Shown here one piece after another: positions 38,218 to 46,760 of a stretch of DNA of 48,077 nucleotides. This DNA comes from Prevotella sp. UBA4341. Lineage in GTDB: Bacteria > Bacteroidota > Bacteroidia > Bacteroidales > Bacteroidaceae. Location of the stretch: contig DGTH01000054.1 of assembly GCA_002393705.1 (NCBI GenBank), positions 1 to 48,077 on the forward strand, written 5' to 3'. The position numbers and the translations under genes were made by a program. Numbering within the stretch: position 1 is the stretch's first letter; each line of letters opens with the position of its first letter. Under the pieces are notes generated by a model. It saw nothing but the letters and a program-made list of their open reading frames with translations, did not search any database and had not been told where the DNA came from.

Positions 38218-41112
38218 GTGAGAAGGAAAACACTCATATTTATATTGCTTTTCGCCTTCATTTTCGTGATGGCGGGATTGCCTTCTTTGCGCTTCCGTCA
38301 AGCGGTGCAAGGGCGTTCTGCCGTGGTGGCGGAGGACAGCGACTCCATAGAGACAACTATAGATACTATAGCAACTATAGCGACTATAGACTCTATAGAA
38401 CCTATAGCGACTATAGACTCTATAGCCGTCGATACCACGAAGATGGACTCCCTGCAGCTCCTCATTTACAAGAGAAACAAGGCCGTCGATGACTCGCTTC
38501 GTATGGACAGCCTGAACCGCAAGCACAAGAACAGCATTGAGGCACCGGTGGAGTACTCGTCGAAGGACTCCATGACCTACGATGCCGCAACGAAGAGGGC
38601 TCACCTTTTTGGCGATGCCAAGGTGAAATATCAGGACATGAACCTGGAGAGTGACCAGATATACATGAGCCTCGACTCGAACCTGGTACACGCTACGGGT
38701 ACGGCCGACTCTACGGGCAAGATAAACGGAACGCCCGTGTTCAGTATGGGTAGCGACACCTACGAGAGTGACACCATGGCCTTTAACTTCAAGACGAAGA
38801 AGGGACTCATCAGCGAGGTATATACGAAGCAGGACGAGGGCTTCCTGACGTCGCAGCTGGCCAAGCGCGGTTCTGAGGGCGAACTGTTCCTGCAGCACGG
38901 ACGCTACACCACGTGCGAAGAGGCTCACCCCGACTTCTATCTGGCCCTGAGTCGTGCTAAGGTACGACCGGGCAAGGACGTCGTGTTCGGTCCGGCCTAT
39001 CTCGTCGTGGCCGACGTGCCGCTGCCGTTTGCCATACCCTACGGCTTCTTTCCCTTCACGAAGAGCTACTCCAGCGGTTTCATCATGCCTACCTATGGCG
39101 ACGAGACCTCGCGTGGCTTCTATTTGCGCGACGGTGGCTACTACTTTGCCATCAGCGACAAGATGGACCTGAAGCTCATTGGCGAAATATACACCAAGGG
39201 CTCGTGGGGCGTGACGGGAACCTCCAACTACCGCAAGCGCTATAAGTACAGCGGCAACTTCCTTGTTAGTTACCAGAGCACGGTGACGGGCGAAAAGAAC
39301 ATGCCTGACTACACGAACACCACCAGCTTCAAGGTGATATGGGACCACAAGCAGGACGCTAAGGCCAACCCCTACACCACGCTGTCGGCACGCGTCAACT
39401 TTGCCACGACCAATTACGAGATGAACAACCTCTCGTCGCTCTATAACCCGCAGGCGCTGAACCAGAGTACCCGTACGTCGTCGGTATCCATGCAGACGCA
39501 GTTTTCGAGCATCGGCATGACGCTGGGAACCACCATCAACCTGGACCAGAACATGCGCGACTCCATCATCTCCCTGACGCTGCCTAACCTGACGGTCAAC
39601 ATTGCCAAGTTCTACCCCTTCCGCAAACGGGGCAGCAGTGGCGAAAAGTGGTACGAGAAAATCAACGTGCAGTACAAGGGCGAAATGCAGAACTCCATAC
39701 GCACAAAGGAGGACAGGCTGCTACACTCGCGTCTGAACCGCGACTGGCAGAACGGCATCAAGCACGAAGTGCCCATTTCGGCCGCATTTACCGCTTTCGA
39801 CGTGCTCAGCGTGACCCCGCAGTTCAACTTCCGCGACCGCATGTACTTCAGCAAGAGCAAGAAGTCGTGGGACGAATCAAACCAGAAGGAGGTTACCGAC
39901 ACGGTGAGCGGCTTCTACAACGTCTATGACTGGAACATGAGCCTGAGTCTCTCGACGAAGCTCTACGGCATGTACGTGCCCAGCCGTAAGTTGTTTGGCG
40001 ACAAGATTGTAGCCATTCGCCACGTACTGACGCCCGACATCTCGTTCAACTACGCACCCAACTTTAGCGTCTCGCGGTACGGCTACTGGGAGAGCTACCA
40101 GAAGACCGATGCCGACGGCAACGTCTCGTGGGTGGAATACTCACCCTACCAGGGGGCGCTCTACAGTCCGCCTACCTCGAAGAGCCGTACGGGTAGCATG
40201 AGCATTAACCTCTCGAACAACGTCGAGATGAAGCTGAAGAGCGATGAAGACACCACGGGCTTTAAGAAGGTAAGCCTCATTGACGAGCTGCGCCTCGGCA
40301 TGAGCTATAACTTTGCCACCGACATACAGCCGCTGAGCCCGCTCTCCATGAGCCTGCGCCTGAAGCTCTCGAAGAGCTACACGCTGAACCTCTCCACGTC
40401 GTTCGCCAGCTACGTCTATGAGGCTGACTCCGTGGGAGCTACACCTTACGAGAGTCAGCGCACTACGTACTGGGAGAAAGGTAAGTGGGGCCGGTTCCAA
40501 AGCATTTCACACCAGCTGGCCTACGAGCTGAACAACGAGAAGATAGGCAAGTTCTTCAAGTGGCTCAGGGGTGAAAGCACCGACGAGGACGACAAGAAGA
40601 AACCCAAGGGCCGCGACGAGGAGGAAGAAGACGAACTGGACGGACTGGAGGCCAACATCGACACCGACATGGAGAAGGCCAAGCGTAGCAAGAACGAAGG
40701 TGGCGGCAAGGCTGAGACGGACGAGGACGGCTACATGGCCTTCAAGCTGCCGTGGACCATGCACATCAGTTATGGCTTCAACATCAGGGAGAACCGTCAG
40801 GGGCGTTTCAACTACAATACCATGCGCTACCCATACTCCTTTACGCAGACGCTCAACGTGAGCGGTAACATACAGATAGCCGACGGGTGGAACATCAACT
40901 ACTCCTCGGGTTACGACTTTGACCACAAAAAGATAACTCAGACCGTTGTTTCACTTTCCCGCGACCTGCACTGCTTCAACATGTCGTGTCAGGTAACGCT
41001 GGCTCCCTACACCAGCTACAACTTCTCCTTCCGCTGTAACGCCGCCACGCTGACCGACGTGCTGAAGTACGACAAGCGCAGCAGCTATTCGAACGCCGTG
41101 CAGTGGTATTAG
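38218..41112 (+). CDS. lptD: LPS-assembly protein LptD (Bacteroidetes type)
   Basis: 964 aa. The GTG start at 38218 gives an intact signal peptide (MRRKTLIFILLFAFIFVMAGL); the next ATG would remove most of it. Residues about 42-72 are a TI(D/A/E) tripeptide repeat encoded by the 9-bp CTATAG unit. An LptA-like N-domain follows (DSMTYDAATKRAHLFGDAKVKYQDMNLESDQIY), then a 26-strand-type barrel region with FGPAYLVVADVPLPFAIPYGFFPF, the conserved LptD turn, and many aromatic beta strands. A charged loop (GRDEEEEDELDG...) occurs near residue 800. It inserts LPS into the outer leaflet with LptE. Single gene with its own promoter. Confidence 0.88.
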   Translation: MRRKTLIFILLFAFIFVMAGLPSLRFRQAVQGRSAVVAEDSDSIETTIDTIATIATIDSIEPIATIDSIAVDTTKMDSLQLLIYKRNKAVDDSLRMDSLNRKHKNSIEAPVEYSSKDSMTYDAATKRAHLFGDAKVKYQDMNLESDQIYMSLDSNLVHATGTADSTGKINGTPVFSMGSDTYESDTMAFNFKTKKGLISEVYTKQDEGFLTSQLAKRGSEGELFLQHGRYTTCEEAHPDFYLALSRAKVRPGKDVVFGPAYLVVADVPLPFAIPYGFFPFTKSYSSGFIMPTYGDETSRGFYLRDGGYYFAISDKMDLKLIGEIYTKGSWGVTGTSNYRKRYKYSGNFLVSYQSTVTGEKNMPDYTNTTSFKVIWDHKQDAKANPYTTLSARVNFATTNYEMNNLSSLYNPQALNQSTRTSSVSMQTQFSSIGMTLGTTINLDQNMRDSIISLTLPNLTVNIAKFYPFRKRGSSGEKWYEKINVQYKGEMQNSIRTKEDRLLHSRLNRDWQNGIKHEVPISAAFTAFDVLSVTPQFNFRDRMYFSKSKKSWDESNQKEVTDTVSGFYNVYDWNMSLSLSTKLYGMYVPSRKLFGDKIVAIRHVLTPDISFNYAPNFSVSRYGYWESYQKTDADGNVSWVEYSPYQGALYSPPTSKSRTGSMSINLSNNVEMKLKSDEDTTGFKKVSLIDELRLGMSYNFATDIQPLSPLSMSLRLKLSKSYTLNLSTSFASYVYEADSVGATPYESQRTTYWEKGKWGRFQSISHQLAYELNNEKIGKFFKWLRGESTDEDDKKKPKGRDEEEEDELDGLEANIDTDMEKAKRSKNEGGGKAETDEDGYMAFKLPWTMHISYGFNIRENRQGRFNYNTMRYPYSFTQTLNVSGNIQIADGWNINYSSGYDFDHKKITQTVVSLSRDLHCFNMSCQVTLAPYTSYNFSFRCNAATLTDVLKYDKRSSYSNAVQWY
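38342..38430 (+). repeat. 9-bp CTATAG repeat inside lptD
   Basis: Nine or so units of nCTATAGnn (e.g. ACTATAGAT, ACTATAGCA, ACTATAGCG, TCTATAGAA, CCTATAGCG) read in frame as T/S/P-I-D/A/E tripeptides, as in aroB. Confidence 0.88.
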
Positions 41113-41139
41113 TTGAGGGTTGAAGGTTGAGGGTTGAAG
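41112..41139 (+). repeat. 7-bp tandem repeat after lptD
   Basis: GTTGAGG, GTTGAAG, GTTGAGG, GTTGAAG; begins on the last base of the lptD TAG and lies 20 bp before the antiporter ATG. Confidence 0.9.
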
Positions 41140-41158
41140 TTATATGAGACTTTGAGAT

Positions 41159-43417
41159 ATGGCAGATTTAGCTCCGTTGATTCGAGATTTGGCACTGATG
41201 CTCATTGTTGCGGGCGTCGTTACACTGTTGTTTAAGAAACTCAAGCAGCCCTTAGTGTTGGGATACATCGTGGCCGGTTTCCTCGTGTCGCCCCACATGC
41301 CCTACACGGCCTCGGTGGTCGATACGGAGAGCATCCATCTGTGGGCCGACATCGGCGTCATGTTCCTGCTCTTCTCGTTGGGGCTGGACTTCTCGTTCAA
41401 GAAGATTCTGAAAATGGGCATCTCGCCCATCATTTCTACTGTCTGCATCATTTTCTCCATGTCCATGCTGGGCGTCGTGGTGGGTCACGCCTTTGGTTGG
41501 TCGCGCATGGACTGCATCTTCCTGGGTGGTATGCTGGCCATGTCTTCGACAACCATTATCTATAAGGCTTTCGACGACCTGGGCCTTCGTCAGCAGAAGT
41601 TTGCTGGCATGGTGATGAGCGTCCTCATACTGGAGGACATTCTGGCCATTGTCATGATGGTTATGCTCTCAGCCTTAGCCAGCGGCAACAATCCTGATGG
41701 TGGCCAGATGCTGGGCTCCATCCTGAAGATAGGTTTCTTCCTCGTGCTCTGGCTCGTGGTGGGCATCTTTGCCATTCCGCTGGTGCTGCGAAAGGCTCGC
41801 CGGCTCATCAATAACGAGGTGCTGCTCATTGTGGCACTGGGCCTTTGCTGTGCCATGGCGGTGTTTTCTTCCGAGGTGGGTTTCTCGTCAGCTTTCGGAG
41901 CCTTCATCATGGGCAGCATCTTGGCAGAAACCGTTGAGGCCGAACGCATTGAGAAGCTCGTTGAGCCAGTTAAGAACCTCTTTGGTGCCATCTTCTTCGT
42001 CTCTGTCGGTATGCTGGTCGATCCTAACATCATCGTCAGCTACGCCCTGCCCATAGCCGCCCTGGTGCTTACCATCCTGATGGGCCAGAGCATCTTCGGC
42101 ACCTTGGCGTTTATGTTGGGTGGCGAGTCGCTGAAGTCGGCCGTGCGTTGCGGCTTCTCCATGGCGCAGATAGGCGAGTTCTCGTTTATCATCGCCTCCT
42201 TAGGCTTGTCACTGGGCGTCATCAGCAACTTCCTTTATCCCGTTGTGGTGGCCGTATCGGTCATTACCACGTTCCTCACGCCTTACATGATTCGGCTCTC
42301 GGTGCCTGCCTCGGCAGCCCTCGAGCGTCGTTTGCCCAAGCGGCTCATTCGCATTCTGAACCACTTCTCGACGAACCAGTCGGGCGCTACGGGCAAGAGC
42401 CTTTGGCGCGCCCTGCTGTTGCAGATGGGGCTGAACATCGTGGTCTATTCCATCCTCTCGCTGGCCATTATCAGCATCATGTTCACCTTCGTCGAGCCGC
42501 TCATTCATAAGCTCATGCCAGGCAAGGAACTCTACTGGTGGGCCAATGCGCTGACCGGCGTGCTGACCATTACCATACTGGCACCCTTCCTGCGTGCCAT
42601 GATTATGAAGAAGAACCGAAGCGAGGAGTTTAAGGCCCTCTGGGACGAGAACAGCCGCAACCGCTTCCCCTTGATGTTTACCGTCCTGGTGCGCATCATG
42701 CTGGCCGTAGCCTTCGTGTTCTACGTCTGCCACCACTTGAGCCGCTTCACGCCGGCTGTACTCATTACGGTGGGCGTGCTTGTCGTAGTAGCTGTTATCT
42801 TCTCGCGTCTTGCCAAGAAAAACAGCATACGCATGGAGCGACTCTTCCTGAACAACTTGCGGTCACGCGACATTGCTGCACAGGTCAGCGGCCATAAGCG
42901 TCCGCTCTACGAGGGCAGGCTGCTTGACCGCGATATCCACATGGCCGACTTCGACATTCCTATGGACACGCGCTGGATGGGCCACACGTTGCGCCAGCTG
43001 GAGTGGGGCAAGAAGTATGGCGTCCACATTAGCAGCATTTTCAGGGCTAACCACCGTCTGAACATACCTGACGGCGACTACCTCATCTTCCCGGGCGACA
43101 AGGTGCAGGCCATTGGTACCGACGCACAGCTGGCTGCTTTCGGCCACGCCGTCAAGACGGAGGTGTTTGGTGAAGACCTGAACTTCGAGCAGCACGAAAT
43201 GAAGCTCAGCCAGCTCGTGATAACGGCCAAGAGTCCCTTCGTGGGTAAGACGCTCATCGATTCGGGCATCCGCTCTGTATATAGTTGTATGGTGGTAGGT
43301 TTGGAGGAAGGCAAGGAAAGCCTGACTCCTGTTAGCCCCACCCGCAGGTTCCAAGTTGGCGACGTGCTTTGGGTGGTAGGCGAACAGGAGTCGATTGACG
43401 CCCTGAACAATCTGTAG
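41159..43417 (+). CDS. CPA2-family cation:proton antiporter with two TrkA-C domains
   Basis: 752 aa. Residues 1-400 are a 12-helix KefB/NhaA-like exchanger (LKQPLVLGYIVAGFLVSPHM, FLLFSLGLDFSFKKI, AMSSTTIIYKAFDDLGL, GFSMAQIGEFSFIIASLGLS). Residues about 410-560 add further helices. The C-terminus has two TrkA-C (RCK_C) modules: one with HTLRQLEWGKKYGVHISSIFR and FPGDKVQAIGTDAQL, and a second with PFVGKTLIDSGIRS and VGDVLWVVGEQESIDAL. No Rossmann TrkA-N domain lies between, so regulation by NAD(H) as in Kef is unlikely, whereas nucleotide second messengers can bind RCK_C domains (inference). No -7 box was found. Confidence 0.93.
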   Translation: MADLAPLIRDLALMLIVAGVVTLLFKKLKQPLVLGYIVAGFLVSPHMPYTASVVDTESIHLWADIGVMFLLFSLGLDFSFKKILKMGISPIISTVCIIFSMSMLGVVVGHAFGWSRMDCIFLGGMLAMSSTTIIYKAFDDLGLRQQKFAGMVMSVLILEDILAIVMMVMLSALASGNNPDGGQMLGSILKIGFFLVLWLVVGIFAIPLVLRKARRLINNEVLLIVALGLCCAMAVFSSEVGFSSAFGAFIMGSILAETVEAERIEKLVEPVKNLFGAIFFVSVGMLVDPNIIVSYALPIAALVLTILMGQSIFGTLAFMLGGESLKSAVRCGFSMAQIGEFSFIIASLGLSLGVISNFLYPVVVAVSVITTFLTPYMIRLSVPASAALERRLPKRLIRILNHFSTNQSGATGKSLWRALLLQMGLNIVVYSILSLAIISIMFTFVEPLIHKLMPGKELYWWANALTGVLTITILAPFLRAMIMKKNRSEEFKALWDENSRNRFPLMFTVLVRIMLAVAFVFYVCHHLSRFTPAVLITVGVLVVVAVIFSRLAKKNSIRMERLFLNNLRSRDIAAQVSGHKRPLYEGRLLDRDIHMADFDIPMDTRWMGHTLRQLEWGKKYGVHISSIFRANHRLNIPDGDYLIFPGDKVQAIGTDAQLAAFGHAVKTEVFGEDLNFEQHEMKLSQLVITAKSPFVGKTLIDSGIRSVYSCMVVGLEEGKESLTPVSPTRRFQVGDVLWVVGEQESIDALNNL

Positions 43418-43447
43418 TCAGGGCCTTCTTTACTGTTTTTTTCTGTC

Positions 43448-44674
43448 TTAGTCGTTGTAGGCTGCCGTCAGCTCACATATCTTGACGATGACCTGCATGG
43501 CTTTCTCCATCGACTGTATGCTGACAAACTCGTAGGGGCCGTGGAAGTTGACGCCGCCGGCAAAGATGTTGGGGCAGGGCAGACCCCTGAACGAGAGCTG
43601 TGCACCGTCCGTGCCGCCGCGAATGGGGCGCACCTTCGGAGCCACGCCCACCTCCTGCATGGCTTTCAGCACAAGGTCAATGACGTGCATCTGCGGGTCT
43701 ATCTTCTCCTTCATGTTGTAGTACTGGTCCTTCACTTCGGCTGTCACCGTTTCCTCGCCGTACTTTTGGTTCATCTGGTCTGCACAGCGCAGAACGAAGC
43801 GCTTACGGTCCTCGAAGTGGTCGCGGTCGTGGTCGCGTATGATGTACGACAGCTTGGCCTGTTCAATGTTCGAATGGATGCCCAGCAGGTGGTAGAAGCC
43901 CTGGTAGCCCTCGGTCGTTTCGGGGGTTTCGTCCTCCGGCAACATCTTGGCAAACTCGGCAGCCAGGGCGTTGGCGTTGACCATCTTGCCCTTGGCGTAG
44001 CCCGGGTGTACGCTGACACCCTTGATGGTGACCTTGGCCGAGGCGGCGTTGAAGTTCTCGAACTCCAGCTCGCCCACATCGCCCCCGTCCATGGTGTAAG
44101 CCCACTGGCAGCCAAACTTCTCTACGTTGAAGTGGTGGGCACCCATGCCTATCTCTTCGTCGGGGTTGAAGGCTACGCGAATCTTGCCGTGCTTCACCTC
44201 GGGGTGCTGTTGCAGCCAGACCATAGCCTGTACTATCTCGGCAATGCCGGCTTTGTCGTCGGCTCCTAAGAGCGTGTGGCCGTCGGTCACGATGAGGTCT
44301 TCGCCCACATGCTGCAGCAGTTCGGGGAACTTGGTGGGGCTGCTGATGATGCCTTCGCTGAGAAGGATGTCCGACCCGTCGTAGTTGCGGATAATCTGCG
44401 GGTGAATATTGGCACCTGAGCAGTCGGGGCTGGTGTCGTAGTGGGAGATGAAGCCGATGACGGGCACTTTGCCCTTCACGTTCGCCGGCAGCGTGGCGTA
44501 GATGTAGCCTTTTTCGTCCATCTCCACGTCCTGCAGGCCCTCCTGTTCGAGTTCCTTCTTCAGGTATTGGGCAAAGATGAGTTGTTTCGCGGTACTGGGC
44601 ACGCTCTCGCTCTCTTCTGACGACTGCGTGTCGAACTTGGTGTAGTTTAAGAATCTTTCGGTAATATCCATCAT
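43448..44674 (-). CDS. pepT: Peptidase T (tripeptide aminopeptidase)
   Basis: 408 aa, M20B zinc peptidase that removes the N-terminal residue of tripeptides. Seen: [34 protein letters not shown] (His/Asp), [17 protein letters not shown] (bridging Asp), [16 protein letters not shown] (Glu-Glu), and [23 protein letters not shown] at the C-terminus. Two adjacent ATGs (44674 and 44671); either fits. Divergent from the uronate kinase operon. Confidence 0.96.
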   Translation of the reverse strand: MMDITERFLNYTKFDTQSSEESESVPSTAKQLIFAQYLKKELEQEGLQDVEMDEKGYIYATLPANVKGKVPVIGFISHYDTSPDCSGANIHPQIIRNYDGSDILLSEGIISSPTKFPELLQHVGEDLIVTDGHTLLGADDKAGIAEIVQAMVWLQQHPEVKHGKIRVAFNPDEEIGMGAHHFNVEKFGCQWAYTMDGGDVGELEFENFNAASAKVTIKGVSVHPGYAKGKMVNANALAAEFAKMLPEDETPETTEGYQGFYHLLGIHSNIEQAKLSYIIRDHDRDHFEDRKRFVLRCADQMNQKYGEETVTAEVKDQYYNMKEKIDPQMHVIDLVLKAMQEVGVAPKVRPIRGGTDGAQLSFRGLPCPNIFAGGVNFHGPYEFVSIQSMEKAMQVIVKICELTAAYND

Positions 44675-44719
44675 GTTACTTTCGGTTACTTTATTAACGA
44701 TTATCGATTATCAGAAGTG

Positions 44720-44727
44720 CAAAAGTA
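44720..44727 (-). promoter_or_regulatory. -7 box of pepT
   Basis: TACTTTTG on the minus strand, 45 bp before the pepT ATG. Confidence 0.6.
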
Positions 44728-44733
44728 TAAAAT

Positions 44734-44761
44734 AATTATGAATTATGAATTATGAATTATG
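44734..44761 (+). repeat. Four exact AATTATG heptamers in the kinase promoter
   Basis: Perfect 4 x 7 bp tract ending 9 bp before the TACCTTTG box, occupying the -33 region. It has the same distance and downstream sequence as the heptads before metY. Confidence 0.95.
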
Positions 44762-44770
44762 AATTTTTTG

Positions 44771-44778
44771 TACCTTTG
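44771..44778 (+). promoter_or_regulatory. -7 box of the uronate salvage operon
   Basis: TACCTTTG followed by CACC, 19 bp before the ATG at 44798. Confidence 0.78.
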
Positions 44779-44797
44779 CACCAAATTTGTGTTAAAG

Positions 44798-45937
44798 ATG
44801 GATTATCAGTATCATATTTTTTCTCCGTACCGTGTGTGTCCGTTAGGAGCACATGTGGACCATCAGCACGGACTGGTGACGGGATTTGCTATCAATAAAG
44901 GTGTTGACCTCTGGTTTAACGTCAGGGACGACAGTGTGGTGAAGCTCCAGTCGAGAACCTTCGAGGGCGATGTTGAGTTTGACATTCAGGCTCCGTCGCA
45001 GGTGAAGGAGCACCACTGGGGCGACTATGCCCGTGGTGCCAAGTATGCCCTGCGCAAGCGCTTCGAGCTGACGCGTGGCATTGAGGGCGTTATTCAGGGC
45101 TCGCTGCCAGTGGGCGGCCTGAGCTCGAGTGCCGCCGTACTCATAGCCTACGTCATGGCTTTTGCCAAGGCCAACGGCATGACGCTCAAGCCCTTCGAGG
45201 TGGTGCAGATAGCCTCCGAGGCCGAGCGTGAATACATTGGGCTGAACAATGGCCTGCTCGACCAGGCCTGCATCGCCTTAGGCAAGAAGGACGGCCTGCT
45301 CTTCCTTGACTGCGACTCGAACGACTGGCGCATCATTAAGCGCAACCCCGACATGGCCGACTTCGAGATAGGCATCTTCTTCTCTGGCCTTACTCGCTCG
45401 TTGGTCAACAGCGACTACAACCTGCGCGTCTATGAGTGTAAGACGGCGGCATGGAACATGCTGGCCTATACCGACCAGCCCCTCAAGACGTTCGACAAGA
45501 CCTTTCTGCGCGACATTCCGAAGGCTACCTTCGAGAAGACCCGCATAGCCATGCCCCAGCGTTTTGCGCGCCGTGCAGAGCATTTCTACTCCGAGTACCG
45601 ACGCGTGCGTCAGGGCGTCACCGCCTGGGAGACGGGCAACCTGAAGCTCTTTGGCAAGCTGTCGTTCGACTCCTGCGAGTCGAGCATCCACAACTACGAG
45701 TGTGGAAGCCCTGAGCTCATCGCCATCTACGAGACGATGCGTTCTCTACCCGGTGTCTATGGCGGACGCTTCTCGGGAGCCGGCTTCAAGGGTGCCTGCA
45801 TCGCCCTGGTTGACCCGGCCTACAAGGAGCAGATAGAAACGGAACTCACGAAGAAGTATCTGGAGCAGTTCCCCGAGTACGAAAAAACATTCCAGGTGTT
45901 CTGGGTCAAGCCCGATGACGGGGCCCGTTTTGTCTGA
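44798..45937 (+). CDS. GHMP kinase, galacturonokinase-like
   Basis: 379 aa from the ATG at 44798, downstream of the -7 box. GHMP fold: motif 2 GGLSSSAA (106-113) and motif 3 GGRFSGAGFKG (322-332). The sugar-recognition motif at residues 15-23 is PLGAHVDHQ, not the galactokinase GEHxDY. From memory, PYR(V/I)CPLGAHxDHQ, the WGxYARGAxYAL segment, IGLxNGxLDQ, YNLRVxEC and SIxNYECG are those of plant galacturonokinase, which makes galacturonate-1-phosphate. First gene of a three-gene operon with a sugar nucleotidyltransferase and a UDP-GlcA 4-epimerase-type enzyme, supporting uronate salvage. Automatic annotation would probably call it galactokinase. Confidence 0.83.
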   Translation: MDYQYHIFSPYRVCPLGAHVDHQHGLVTGFAINKGVDLWFNVRDDSVVKLQSRTFEGDVEFDIQAPSQVKEHHWGDYARGAKYALRKRFELTRGIEGVIQGSLPVGGLSSSAAVLIAYVMAFAKANGMTLKPFEVVQIASEAEREYIGLNNGLLDQACIALGKKDGLLFLDCDSNDWRIIKRNPDMADFEIGIFFSGLTRSLVNSDYNLRVYECKTAAWNMLAYTDQPLKTFDKTFLRDIPKATFEKTRIAMPQRFARRAEHFYSEYRRVRQGVTAWETGNLKLFGKLSFDSCESSIHNYECGSPELIAIYETMRSLPGVYGGRFSGAGFKGACIALVDPAYKEQIETELTKKYLEQFPEYEKTFQVFWVKPDDGARFV

Positions 45938-45939
45938 AG

Positions 45940-45967
45940 GACCTTTGACCTTAGACTTTTGACATGA
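45940..45967 (+). repeat. 7-bp tandem repeat between kinase and nucleotidyltransferase genes
   Basis: GACCTTT, GACCTTA, GACTTTT, GACATGA; ends 4 bp before the next ATG. Confidence 0.82.
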
Positions 45968-45971
45968 AAGT

Positions 45972-46760
45972 ATGAAAAATATCGTTATTGCTGCGGGCTA
46001 CGCTACCCGCTTAGGGGAACTGACCAGAAATTTCCCAAAACCGCTGCTGAAGATAGGCAGCAACACTATACTCGGACGCATGCTCGACGACATAGACCGC
46101 ATACCGGACATCACCGAGCACATCATAGTGACTAACCATAAGTTTGCACACATCTTCGAGGAGTGGAAAAGCCAACAGCACTACCAGAAGCCCATCACCA
46201 TCATTGACGACGGCACGGAAACCAACGACACCCGGCTGGGTGCCGTCTGCGACCTCCTGCTCGCCATCGACTATATGGATAAGCAGCAGCAGTGTCCTCC
46301 CCCTAAACAGGGGGAGTTAGAGGGGGGCTCCGAGTCAGAGGGGGTCTTGGTCGTCGCTGCCGACAACCTGCTCTTCTTCTCCTTCCAGGAGTTCATCGAT
46401 TTTGCCAAGGAGAAAGGCACGTCGTGCATTATGTGCCACGAACAGCCCAGCATAGAGAAGCTGCAGCGCACGGGCGTCATCGTGGTGGATGAGCAGATGC
46501 ACGTGCTCAATATGGAGGAGAAACCGCAGGAGCCGAAGAGCCACTGGGCCGTGCCGCCCTTCTACATCTACCTCGAACAGGACCTCGACCTGGTGCGCCA
46601 CTCGGTGGAGAACGGCTGCGGCAAGGATGCCCCCGGCAACCTGGCCCACTACATGGTGGAGCATACCGTGATGCACGCATGGCCCATGACTGCCGGCCGT
46701 TTTGATATAGGCAGTCTTGATACGTATTATGAAGCTATAGAAAAATATGGAAAAGATTAA
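45972..46760 (+). CDS. Sugar-1-phosphate nucleotidyltransferase
   Basis: 262 aa, RmlA/GlmU-like single-domain transferase. The nucleotide loop AAGYATRLGELTRNFPKPLLKIG (starting at residue 7) replaces GxGTRL with GYATRL; the metal Asp is in VVAADNLLFF (about 131), and VVDEQMHVLNMEEKP and DIGSLDTYYEA follow. Residues about 104-124 are a palindromic in-frame insert (CPPPKQGELEGGSESEG) directly ahead of the catalytic VVAADN strand. Context suggests it charges galacturonate- or glucuronate-1-phosphate with UTP (inference). Overlaps the epimerase gene by 14 bp. Confidence 0.87.
   Translation: MKNIVIAAGYATRLGELTRNFPKPLLKIGSNTILGRMLDDIDRIPDITEHIIVTNHKFAHIFEEWKSQQHYQKPITIIDDGTETNDTRLGAVCDLLLAIDYMDKQQQCPPPKQGELEGGSESEGVLVVAADNLLFFSFQEFIDFAKEKGTSCIMCHEQPSIEKLQRTGVIVVDEQMHVLNMEEKPQEPKSHWAVPPFYIYLEQDLDLVRHSVENGCGKDAPGNLAHYMVEHTVMHAWPMTAGRFDIGSLDTYYEAIEKYGKD
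46288..46347 (+). repeat. GC-rich palindromic in-frame insert in the nucleotidyltransferase
   Basis: Stem CTCCCCCT / AGGGGGAG with loop AAAC (46297-46316), followed by AGAGGGGGGCTCC and CAGAGGGGGTC. The frame is intact. Confidence 0.85.

Noticed and set aside
43418..43447. Terminator between the antiporter and pepT genes
   Set aside because: A T-run is present, but no stem precedes it on either strand.
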